Source of the DNA: Shinisaurus crocodilurus
Taxonomy: Eukaryota > Chordata > Lepidosauria > Squamata > Shinisauridae
NCBI GenBank assembly: GCA_021292165.1
Contig: CM037878.1
Coordinates: 192,323,118-192,387,117, forward strand
Reading direction: 5' to 3'
DNA: 64,000 bases
Position 1 is the stretch's first letter, and each line of letters begins with the position of its first letter. Of the stretch, positions 24,410-34,029 are shown piece after piece. Below the pieces are notes generated by a model. That model saw nothing but the letters and a program-made list of their open reading frames with translations. It was not told where the DNA came from and made no database searches. The translations under genes were made by a program, and so were the position numbers.

Positions 24410-25494
24410 CATTAAGTGATTCATCTGGCACATGGAGGCTGTGTGTTGTTGCCCAAATAAGGAGACAGCAGGAAGTTCTTCCGGCTCTCCCCTTAAGTGA
24501 CAGGATGCCTGCATGGAGCTGGGAGTTCAAGATTTGTTCAGTGTTTCTTACAGAGCCTCATAAGTTAAATAAAGTTGTGGCTCTTTAACCCGCAAGTACT
24601 GCCTCACATCTTCCTCAGTCCTTCCCCATCACTACACTGTCAGCTTTCACTGTGCTGGCAACTGCTGGTGCAGTAACACTGACACATGGTGGTGCTACAC
24701 TGGTACAGTGTCCTGGGCTGGTTCACACTGCTGGCTACATGCCGCAGCATTTACTGCTGTGCTGCCACTGAAGTTCCTGTTCCTGTCTTGCAAACTCATT
24801 TGCAAGCACAGAGGCTCACAGGATCTGATTTGGTTGCCTTGTCACTAGACTGTAGAAAGAAGGGAGATAGTCATTAACGTCAGTTGGGGAATGTGTCTAA
24901 TTGCCAACAGGAAATAAAAAAAAGAGACTGGGAGATTTTAATTAAATCTATTATGATACTCACGTCTTATCTCTGAAACGTTTATATAAGTGTGTTTTAT
25001 GTTTACACAGCCTTAGACACATTATTCCCCAGAGGTTACAGTGAATCCTATCTTCTATGTTGCTGCACATTAAAAAGAGTTAATATGTCACACGATCAAT
25101 TCTTTATTTGTAATGCCAATATTGAATAGAGGGGATTAGGCCTAGGCATGATCTCCTTGAAATAGTGGATCATCATCCCAATTGAATTTTATATAAACTG
25201 AAGAAAACAAGATAAAAGACAATGAAATGGCTACTAATGCCCTGTGTAATATTAACATTGGTGAACCTGTCTGTATCATGCACCTATTATTAGAGTGTCG
25301 TTTTCAGGGTTTGAGTATAGTAATCATATTGTCTGGAAAATGATGTTACAGACATAATAGATGCTTCTAAATAGATAGGGAAGTATAGAAGGCTGCTATG
25401 AGACCCAGGCGGGGGATGTGTTTGAGTATATATGAATCTAGGTCTGGAGGGTGTTGGGGAAGATGCAAGCAGCAAGAGGTTCTAGGGATGTGGG

Positions 25495-25935
25495 AGAAAT
25501 GTGTTTGGTTCACATTTTAATGAGAACTCAGCTAATTTTGCACTTTGGAACCAATATGTGAACCAAAACTCGCTTATTCTTCACAATTTGCAAAATTTCT
25601 CAGAATGATGCAGGGGAGATCTCCAATTTAAAAAGGAGTACAAAAATGTGTATTTTGGGAAATGTGTTCACAAGAATGGGTATATTAATGAAAATAATGT
25701 TCAGAAATGGAAAATTGCTTTAGGAAAATTAGGAATGTATTAGGAAAATTGCTTGCAAAAATGTGTACATTAGGCAAAATTGTATACACAAGTGCATGTA
25801 TTTGGAGAAATACACATTAACAAATGGGCATGAATTTTCATGGGATGAACTGAATTTAAGATTGGAAAAATGAGAAACTGAGAGAAACTAAAATCAACAG
25901 ATTTGTCATCAAACCCTCGTTGGAGCCTAAAGTGC
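25495..25935. repeat. A/T-rich dispersed repeat with modular structure
   Basis: Successive words such as AAAATGTGTATTTTGGG, AAAATGTGTACATTAGGC and AGAAATACACATTAAC are spaced about 20-30 bp apart. The right end reads GATTTGTCATCAAACCC. This is the longest copy in the window. Class unknown: it could be a decayed satellite-like transposon body. Confidence 0.55.
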
Positions 25936-26371
25936 AGCATATCAACAGGTACTTTTCTGTTGACCAAGTAATGTCAGGAGGCCAGGGTGTTAGTACTTAT
26001 ACCCTGGTCCTGGCTGATCCAGAGGCTTCAGACTCCCTGCCAATCACAGGGAGCACACCCTGCTCCCCTTTTCACATATAGAGGCTTGACCAAACATTAT
26101 TATCCCAAGTAGCTCAGCAAGCTTGATCCCAACCTAAGGCCACAAGGTTCTCAGTTTAAGCCCTGTGGTTTCTGACAGTGGTCATCTACAATACCTTTTG
26201 GGAGTCAGACACCTGCACAAGAGACCAACCTGAACTCCAAAAGTAACATCCCCCCCTCATTTTGTACTTCATTATCATCAAATCACCAGGATGCATTTAT
26301 CATATGTAGTGAAGTTTTCCTTGAAACATGCCTTCTTCACTTCCAGAATTGTTTGCACCACATTTTGTCAC

Positions 26372-26394
26372 AGATAGATAGATAGATAGATAGA
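26372..26394. repeat. (GATA)n microsatellite
   Basis: About six GATA units. Confidence 0.9.
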
Positions 26395-26570
26395 TGCCCA
26401 ATATTTGTCTTTTGATCATGATGGAAGAGTCACTGCCCTCACACAAGCTAATTTCTCTATGCAGACAGAAGTATTCTCACAGAGAAACTCCTTGCAGACC
26501 GCAGCTGCCACTTGTCTGGAAATGGGACAGAGGTATCGCTTGACCAAGGTTAGGGATAGAGACTTACTGT

Positions 26571-26652
26571 GCAATCCTATACATATGAACTAAGAAGAAA
26601 GTTCACATTGAGTTCAGTGGGACTTACTCCCAGGTAAGTGGGGATAGGATGG
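26571..26652. repeat. GCAATCCTATGC-family palindromic repeat
   Basis: GCAATCCTATACATATG at the left; GTGGGACTTACTCCCAGG and GGGATAGGAT at the right. Typical member with both arms. Confidence 0.75.
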
Positions 26653-27033
26653 AAACCTAAATCTCCAATGCAAAGTAAGCTGTCCAAGTCATATCTACTA
26701 CAGCCTCTGGAGATCTTCTCAGATCAGACGATGCAGTAAGGTGCCTGCAGCAACATGCGGAGAGAGAGAAACAATCTCTTTTCTGAACCCAGCAAAGTCG
26801 TCTCCATGCTGACTGCCTGGAGCTGGGGCATGAAGGTTGTATGGTCAATCTTGGGAGATAATTCCTCTTGCTACCGAGCCATTAATGTGTGTGTATTGTT
26901 GCTACCCCTTGTGGTAAAAGCAGTGCTGCAGTCTGACTTTGATCTGCTCATAACACCTGAGCTGGAATCAATAAGGGGAAATGGAGGGAGGCATCCTTAC
27001 CCTCCAAGGGTTTATTGATGTCTGCTCATTCTC

Positions 27034-27063
27034 TCACTCACTCACTCACTCACTCACTCACTC
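27034..27063. repeat. (TCAC)n microsatellite
   Basis: About seven CACT units. Confidence 0.9.
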
Positions 27064-27124
27064 AATCTTCCCTTATCCTGATAAAGCTCGATAGACATAC
27101 CAGTAATACTAAATATTTAGAAGA

Positions 27125-27435
27125 CAGGTGCAGAACCTCAGGCACGGGGGCCAAATTTGGTCCTCCATGGTTCCCTGACTGGCCCCACCCCTTTCTCTGG
27201 CCCCACCCCCAGTCATTCGGTGGTTTTGCAACTCTTGTGTAATTTTCCCCCCATTCTAAAGGGTTGAAATGCCTTTCCTTAGTTACTGGCAGTAAGAGCT
27301 TTAGGGCAAATATATGCTGGTATTTTGGCCACATGCCCTTTGCCTTTGGCTCCACGCACCACTGAAATGCAGCCTCCAAAAGCTACTCTGAAATGGAATT
27401 TGGCCCTCCGGCTGAAAGATGTTCTGCACCTTGAC
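27125..27435. mobile_element. Probable non-autonomous hAT element
   Basis: The left end CAGGTGCAGAAC matches the complement of the right end (AAGGTGCAGAAC), and further in GGGGGCCAAATTTGG matches GGAGGGCCAAATTCC. Flanks TTAGAAGA (27,117-27,124) and CTAGAAGA (27,436-27,443) match at 7 of 8. No transposase frame. Confidence 0.65.
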
Positions 27436-27841
27436 CTAGAAGACCAAATATGCATCTGGAATACTGCTGGACCCCATAGAAAATACAAGGGCTATTCTAC
27501 TGAAAGTGCTCTTAATATTATGTAAGAAACTCATGTCCCCTGTAGTCCAGGACAGTTTTTTGAGATTTATGTTGTCAGTCACCGGCACGAAGAAGTCTCC
27601 CACTACTAATGTCTGTCTTCTCTACTGCTTTAGGTAGACATATGCTTCTCATTGCAAAATAATTTCCCCAAGAAAAGGTAAATTTAGCGGAAAAGCAGGT
27701 TTGCTTCAGACAGTATTAATGCCCCAGAGAATTTACATTGTAGCCAACTTCAGTTTCTTACATTTGGTTAGTGACTATGTGCTTTATGATTATGTTTGTA
27801 TAGAGTAGATAGCTTCACACTAATTATTTGAGAGACTTTAA

Positions 27842-27967
27842 GGGTGCAATCCTATGCATGTTCAGACAGAAACAAGTCACACAACTCCCAGCATTCACCA
27901 GGCATGCTGGCTGGGGAAAACGGAGTTGTACGACTTGTTTCTGTCTAAACATGCATAGGATTGCACC
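27842..27967. mobile_element. Palindromic MITE flanked by TTAA (piggyBac-like)
   Basis: A 126-bp element with long inverted arms: GGGTGCAATCCTATGCATG at the left and its complement GCATAGGATTGCACC at the right, with GACAGAAACAAGTC against GACTTGTTTCTGTC inside. TTAA lies directly on both sides (27,838-27,841 and 27,968-27,971), the target used by piggyBac elements. Related copies at 47,520 and 50,529 lack clear TTAA flanks. Confidence 0.7.
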
Positions 27968-28469
27968 TTAAACATACAGTATTTTTACAACCAGCTTCTG
28001 AAAACCTTCTGAAGAAGAGTGTGTTAATACAGTTTGAATTCTAGGATACAACTCTAGAATGCTATTCAGTTTTTGCCCATACATAGAAAACAACATAATG
28101 AAATCCAGTTTAAAAGTAGTTCCCAAGATTTAAAGACCTTTAAAATCTAATATTATTTCTTTAAAATGATTATTTTTGTTACCTTTTACAGATACACTTA
28201 GAGATTTTGATTCTGGTACTTTGCAAGGAAAGTATTAAAGTATCTGGAGCATTTAAAATGCAAACAGCGATCAGCAGATGGCCTGGAAAGATTACATATA
28301 ATGTGTTCTGAACTAGAAAGCATTTGAGACTCATACATTTTCTATTCTGTCATCTATCCCAACTGATACATTTTAAGACTTATCACACTTTTCAGTTTTA
28401 CTTCTTTGCTGTGAACGAACGTGAAGTCAAAATTATTTGACTGTAGGAACTGTTTGCAGCACTAACAGG

Positions 28470-28558
28470 CTGCAGCCCTATGCACTGTTACCTGGGACTA
28501 ACTCCACTGAACACAGTGGGACTTATTTCTGAGTAAACATGCTCAGCATTGCACTGCA
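28470..28558. repeat. GCAATCCTATGC-family palindromic repeat
   Basis: TGCAGCCCTATGCACTGTTACC at the left, GTGGGACTTATTTCTGAG and CATGCTCAGCATTGCA at the right. Confidence 0.7.
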
Positions 28559-28603
28559 CATGGTTGAACAGCATGACCCTAGGTAACTCCCACTGAAATA
28601 AAT

Positions 28604-28680
28604 GGGGTGTAATCCCAAGTTATTGTGTTTAAAGTTGCCACTTTAGCAACTTTAAACACAATAATTTGGAATTACACCCC
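28604..28680. mobile_element. 77-nt near-perfect hairpin (MITE-like)
   Basis: Arms of 35 nt (28,604-28,638 and 28,646-28,680) separated by a 7-nt loop CACTTTA. The arms begin GGGGTGTAAT and end ACACCCC; only two positions are not Watson-Crick. In plus-strand RNA one of these is a G-U wobble. Most likely a tiny DNA-transposon derivative, but its size and near-perfect pairing also resemble a miRNA precursor. No evidence of expression. Confidence 0.75.
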
Positions 28681-28888
28681 CAAAAATGAGTTACTGTATA
28701 TATGCACAAGATTATTAGTGCTAGGTTAAGGAGTTTGAACTAATCCTTCTTTAACACGCTACTATTATTTGATGGCATTCTCCAAAATCACAGGCTATTC
28801 TGGGCTGGCCAAACTATTAGGCTATACAGGTTTGGCTCCAGCACCTGATGTTGGGTGTCATGAAAGGACAGCAAATAATTGCTGTTGT

Positions 28889-28936
28889 AGTTCTTCTTCT
28901 TCCTCTTCCTCTTCCTCTTCCTCTTCTTCCTTTCCT
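28889..28936. repeat. (TTC/CTTC)n low-complexity tract
   Basis: Mixed TTC and CTCTTC units, the source of a poly-serine frame. Confidence 0.85.
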
Positions 28937-29302
28937 TCCTCCTATGATGATAATGATGATTACTATTCCATTATTTAACTTCATGGAGATGTACTTATGG
29001 GATTTTCTGCCTCAGGTGCTAAAATAACAGCCAAAGTGGGTACTATGCCCCTTGATGGGGGTGGGTGGGGCGGAAGACCTTAGCTGTTCTGTCTCAGTGA
29101 GCAAAATGTCTTGGGCCAAAATGTATCTTATAAAAGAAACACATCTTATGCCACAAATAATTAGCACTGCGCCAAATTTTTCTCTCTATTTATTTTCGAC
29201 CATTCATGGGGGGGGGGGGGAGGTGAAAAGAAACTGCACCCGAAACTTGTAGGAAGGGGTGAGAATTTCGGAGAAATTTCTCAGAGTGCAAGGCTTCAGT
29301 GC

Positions 29303-29742
29303 TTACCTTACCGTAAGGAGGCAGCTGAGGTGTGTGTGTGTGTGTGTGTGTGTGCTCTTTCTTTTACCACCACCACCACCACCACATTCTGCCCTTGCAG
29401 GCTCTCCGGCTGCTTCAGCTTCTTGCAAAGCCCCCTAGAGGACTTAGCCAAGACTTCCTCCATTGGGGCTTTCCAGTGCTGCTGCCTGCTGAGGGCCTGA
29501 AAGCTGAGCAAGGCATTTTTGGTTTTGCTTTGTCATTGTTAGAAGTTATTTTTACAACAACAACAAGAAGAAGGATGACAACAACTCCTCACTCCGCTTT
29601 CAGGCACCCAGGGGCTTTCCTAGTCATCTAGTGGGCTTTCCAAGATGCTCCAGCGGTAGGAGAGGCTGCAAGGACAGAATGGGAGGAAATGGTAAAAGAA
29701 AGAGCACACACACACCTCAGCCACCTCCTTACACGAAGGTAA
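29303..29742. mobile_element. Foldback element with arms carrying matching TG/CA tracts
   Basis: A 440-bp structure. Left arm starts TTACCTTACCGTAAGGAGG; the complement of the right end starts TTACCTTCGTGTAAGGAGG. Further in, both arms read GCTGAGGTGTGTG, a TG tract, GCTCTTTCTTTTACCA, then CTTGCAG.CTCTCC, giving arms of about 150 bp with a loop that includes a CAA/GAA tract. No coding capacity; superfamily uncertain. Confidence 0.7.
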
Positions 29743-30308
29743 ACACAGATATTCTCAACATCCCAATGAAAGAGGCAGAAAAACAACTGCCTCTTTCACC
29801 AGGAAACAAAGAGGTTGCAAAAGGGCAGGTGGGGTTTTGGCACAGCACTACAAATAATCATGCCAAAGGCAATGCCACTAGTATGAATTTACAGATATAG
29901 GAATCTCACTAAGCCAACATAGTCCTGTAAAGGGAATACTCGAGTTTGAACTGGATTAAAGCTTGGCTTAGCCTTGTGCTAAATATCTTATCTTGACCTT
30001 AATTCCAGCCACTATCTGTGTAATAAAGATAATAGGGCCACCATATGCAGAAGTCAGAGCATTGGAGATGCAGGAGACTCAAGTTCTATCCCTCATGCAG
30101 GTACAAACTGACTGGCCAAAAGAATGTCATTCACAACCGTACCAACCTGATAGAATGGCTGTAAAAGTAATTTAGCTAGGAATTATAAAACACTTCTCAC
30201 TCTGAAGACTGGCACAGCAATTATTAGTATATCTATGTAACAAATAATCAAGGATAGACCTCCTGTTACGGTATGGAGAAAGCCAGAGCTCACTTCCTGT
30301 TTCAAATG

Positions 30309-30346
30309 AATATATATATATATATATATATACTGTATATATATAA
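30309..30346. repeat. (TA)n microsatellite
   Basis: TA run interrupted once by CTG. Confidence 0.9.
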
Positions 30347-30472
30347 ATTTTCATACCAATTATATTTCTTGAGAGAGTGGTTTGGGATTTAGAACACATA
30401 AAAAAAATTTTTTAGACTAGCATTAGACTCAAGTGTCTAATGTGTCTAATCCAAATCAATGTTGGATAAAAA

Positions 30473-30503
30473 CAGGATGAACAATTTCTCATTGTTCATC
30501 CTG
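30473..30503. other. Perfect 13-bp inverted repeat, 5-nt loop
   Basis: CAGGATGAACAAT, loop TTCTC, ATTGTTCATCCTG. A small perfect stem-loop; no context assigns a role. Confidence 0.8.
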
Positions 30504-30790
30504 ATGATTCTGGCTTGGAAAGTAACCACATCTCTAACTCTTGCCTTGTGACCTGCTTCTGTCAAATATTACTGGGAGTGGTATGTGTGAGACCAGTCAT
30601 GGCACATGGCAGTACAGCTTTGCAGTAGTAAGCAGGGTGTGCAGTTGGAGACAAGGGTCATGTGTCTGATAATAAGTGACATATAATCAGACGTGCATTG
30701 CCTAACCTGCCTGCTGGGTAAATGCTGCCAAAATGCCAGGGGTATAGCAATGGTGTCAGATCCTGAGCTGGACTGAGTCATACTCTATAG

Positions 30791-31599
30791 CAGGCTTGGG
30801 CAGAAGTTAGATCTCTAGATGTTTTGGACTTCAAATCCCAGAAGCTCCTGCCAGCATGGCCAATAGCCAGGAATGCTGGGAGCAGGACCGGTGCAGGGCA
30901 GTTTGGCGCCCTAGGCTAAATTATATTTAGCGCCCCCCCTCGTGCCGTGGGGGGGGCTCCGGAGCAAAGCAGCCCTGCTCTGCAAACCTCCCGCCGCCGC
31001 CGCTGCCGCCGCCACCGAACACCCCCCCCGCATGCTGATGCCACCGGACCCCCCCGCACGCTGCCGCTGCTGGACACCCCCCCGCACACCGCCGCCGCCA
31101 CAGGACCCCCCGCACGCCACCGCCACCGAACCTCCCCCCCACACGCCACCGCCGCCGCCCCCCACCTACCTTCCCCCGCCTCCTCCGAAAAGGAAGTGAC
31201 GCGACGGGACCCCCGCGCTCTGTTTTTGGCCGGGGGAAACCAGGGCAACAGGGCTGTTTAAGCCCTGTTGCCCTGGTTCCTCCCACCAAAACAGAGCGCG
31301 GGCAGGGCTCCGGAAACGGCGCGGAGAAGGTAGGTGTCGGGGGGGAGGCGGCGCAGGGAGGGAGGCGCCCAGGCTCGGCCCCACCACTACTCCGGGCGCA
31401 ATCCCCCGCACTGACCTGGCTTTGTCAATGAGGCAGGCGGGCGGGGCAGGAGCGCGCCGGCAGCAAAGAGGAGCGCAGCATTTCTGCGCCCTCTTCCGCT
31501 ACGCGCCCTAGGCAACAGCCTAGTTGGCCTAGCGGTAGCGCCGGCCCTGGCTGGGAGCTGACATCCAAAGAACCTGGAGATCTACTTTCCCCACCCTTG
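30791..31599. mobile_element. Palindromic hAT MITE interrupted by a younger hAT element
   Basis: Outer element begins CAGGCTTGGGCAG and ends CCCCACCCTTG, with the family word TAGATGTTTTGGACTTCAAA. Flanks CTCTATAG (30,783-30,790) and CTCTATCG (31,600-31,607) match 7 of 8. Its interior is split at 30,883 by a GC-rich element. Without the insert it would be about 134 bp, like the copy at 62,194. Confidence 0.75.
30883..31549. mobile_element. GC-rich non-autonomous hAT element (nested)
   Basis: A 667-bp element with exact 8-bp duplications GCTGGGAG (30,875-30,882 and 31,550-31,557). Left end CAGGACCGGTGC; complement of right end CAGGGCCGGCGC; both ends then carry GCGCCCTAGGC. The interior is very GC-rich with CCG tracts and a long hairpin (about 31,213-31,300: GCGCTCTGTTTTTGG against CCAAAACAGAGCGC, with AGGGCAACAGGGCT against AGCCCTGTTGCCCT). 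Poly-Gly/Pro/Ala frames on both strands come from base composition. Confidence 0.88.
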
Positions 31600-32225
31600 C
31601 TCTATCGCCTCAAGACCCATGAGTGAGAGAGCAAGAAACCCACCCCCATTCACCTCTCAACTAAGGATTCAGCTTGATGCCCCAGTGCCAGGTGCAGATC
31701 ATATAAAAATTTGTAATGTAGAAAATAAACCCTGTAGTAGAGGAAACCAGAGAGTGTGCATTGCTATGAGGAAAGCAAAAACCTGGAACCTGTGATCCCG
31801 GGTAAAGTTCCCTCCCAGCCCCATCAGTTAGTGGTTAACACTGGGCCCATAGCAATGTGCAACATGGTTTAACACTGTAAAGTAGAACAGCAAGAAGATG
31901 CATGGATGTGTAGGCTGGGAACACAATGGCTGGATCCCCCTCGGCCCACTCGGGCTAAGTGTCACTCCTACCCTGAGCTGCCTTCTGAATGGCTGAGGGG
32001 AGGGAGAGACAGAAAATAATTGTTGGCCAGGCTTTGACATGTCATGTTGGCCAATGACTGATATCTGGCTGCCAGAGCTGCAGCACTCCTTCCACCCATG
32101 GCCATCCCAACATGGGCACAAAACATTGTTGGTAACATATGTATTTGTCATGTGTCATGTTACCATTTATACTTCACTCCTTATTCCTAGCAGAGCTGTG
32201 CCAAAAATATTTCACATTTTTTAAA

Positions 32226-32227
<2 letters not shown>

Positions 32228-32260
<33 letters not shown>
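32228..32260. repeat. (TG)n microsatellite
   Basis: Pure TG run followed by poly-A. Confidence 0.95.
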
Positions 32261-32261
<1 letters not shown>

Positions 32262-32269
32262 TAAAAAAA

Positions 32270-33450
32270 AAAATTGCTTTTGCTTTCTTTTTTTTCTACA
32301 AAGAAGAACATTTTGGTGAAATTCTCATTGGTGGGGCATGGAGGTCTTGCACTTATCTTAGTAATGAGGTGGGTGCCCTTTCATGAGCAACATTTGAAAA
32401 AGCTGCTTACCTAAGGCACTGCAGACAGGCACATACATAAAGATGGAATGAGTTTCAAAGTATAAGTATCATGTACACTTCAGAGTAAAGCAGCGTAAAG
32501 CAGGTGACCCTTAGGGCTCTCCAAAACTGCTCAGAATACAAGGCCTGGTGAAAACAAAGAACTACATGTTTAAGATTCCATTAAGTTTTCACCTTGAAAG
32601 CTGATACTCTCTTTTATATATAAAAAAAGAAAATACCATTTTGTTCCTCATATCCTTTCCAACCAACCCCATTGTGTGCTTAATTGCAGCAAATTAACAT
32701 TCTGGTTTCTTTGTGTGAAGGAAAGAGACAGTAATACATGGGAGACAAAGACATGTTCACACTGCCATTTCTGAAGCCTCTTCTTTTCTTATTTCAATCT
32801 TTCCTCCCTCCAGCTTTTTAATACTACAGGGCATCCAGCATTGCATGTGGGATGCTATTATCAAGGTCAAAAGATAGCTGAAGGAATTTATCATGATGCT
32901 GCAGACAGTCTATGTGAATTCTGGCAAGACTTTCCTATTTTCTTGCCCTATTGTTAAAATGCAATTTGCATGCTGGAAACATAACTCAGAGAAAATGATA
33001 CTTAACTCTATATTCTATGGGAAAAATCACTGGAGAAGGAAAAAAAAAAAAGTTGAGAGAACTAAATAGACACTCAGAGCTACAGTATGAAAAGGACATG
33101 TATTAACCCAAAGCGCTATTAATAAACTTTGTCAGTAATTTCAGTGCTCCATTTTGTAAAACATGTGGCAAACAGGACAAGAAGAAGAATGGTAGATAAT
33201 CAAAATGTAGATTGCTTACAAACACATTATTTGTATTTTACATGTCATGATTAAAATATAAATGCTTTCCCCAGTTGATATATAATCCCTCCGGAATCCA
33301 TTCATTCTATAATGAACACATAGCATGGAGGGTAACACTAAACTTTAAATGCACTTTTAGGGAATACTTGGTGATGAACACACTCAATAAAGACAAAATG
33401 ACGCCAGGGTAACCCCAAATCTGCACGAAGAAAAGATGAAGCAATGGTGG
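32270..33450. other. Unclassified AT-rich sequence
   Basis: No recognisable transposon or exon; only short homopolymer runs (for example poly-A near 33,040). Confidence 0.4.
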
Positions 33451-33453
33451 ATG

Positions 33454-33539
33454 GTAGATGGCACCATCTTTCTGGCTAGGCAGAGGTGGGTTAGGGTGAA
33501 GGAGTGGCCACTGGGCCACACGGGGATGGTGCCATCTAC
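33454..33539. other. 15-bp perfect inverted repeat enclosing a retrovirus-matching segment
   Basis: GTAGATGGCACCATC (33,454-33,468) and its exact complement GATGGTGCCATCTAC (33,525-33,539) enclose 56 bp. Of this region, 33,467-33,515 is an exact 49-bp inverted match to 37,392-37,440 inside the endogenous retrovirus. The arrangement looks like a templated insertion or a captured fragment. Confidence 0.8.
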
Positions 33540-34029
33540 AACTCAGTAGTATTATATGTGCTTAGGATATGGATGCAAAAGCGGATCCACATGATTGATT
33601 CTGAACATTCGTGACTCCCCACCCCCCACCCCTGTAGTCAGGCCACGGAGGCTATCCATGTCAGTGTTGTTCTTGTGAATCATTCTAAGCATATTCAAAT
33701 TGCTACCCAGCCAGTGGTTACACAGGTCTTTAAAAATCAAGATTTTGTAATACATGATGCACCATACAGTATGTAAAAGCTGAACATGCTATTGAGGCGA
33801 GTGGAAAAAAAGAGTGAGGTATAAAAAAAAGAAGAAGTTTGGTTTGCAAGCACTCTAAGTTGGTCGATGGAAAAATACAATAATAATTTGTTTCCATGAA
33901 TTCAATAATTTTGCCTTCTACCCAGAACCCCAATGAATGTGTACACTTTTCATAGCTGCCCATGAATAAAAGAAGCTCTACATTTACACAAGGCAGGCTT
34001 TACCAAACTGAGCGTCAAACTACACATGG

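Larger units (their letters stand above)
23500..24650 (+). mobile_element. Possible LTR-retrotransposon fragment (LTR-like)
   Basis: Contains a TATA box in a promoter-like setting (CCTTTATAAGGTGCTGCC, about 23,648) and, far downstream, TTAAATAAAGTTGTGG (about 24,565), a polyadenylation signal followed by a G/T-rich stretch. Between them lie a (CTT)n expansion and a hAT MITE, both later additions. I could not find matching ends, so this could be one expanded LTR or unrelated sequences. Confidence 0.3.

Noticed and set aside
30911..31411. Overlapping frames of 81-120 codons rich in Gly, Pro and Ala
   Set aside because: They lie inside the GC-rich non-coding hAT element and appear in several frames on both strands because stop codons are rare in GC-rich DNA.
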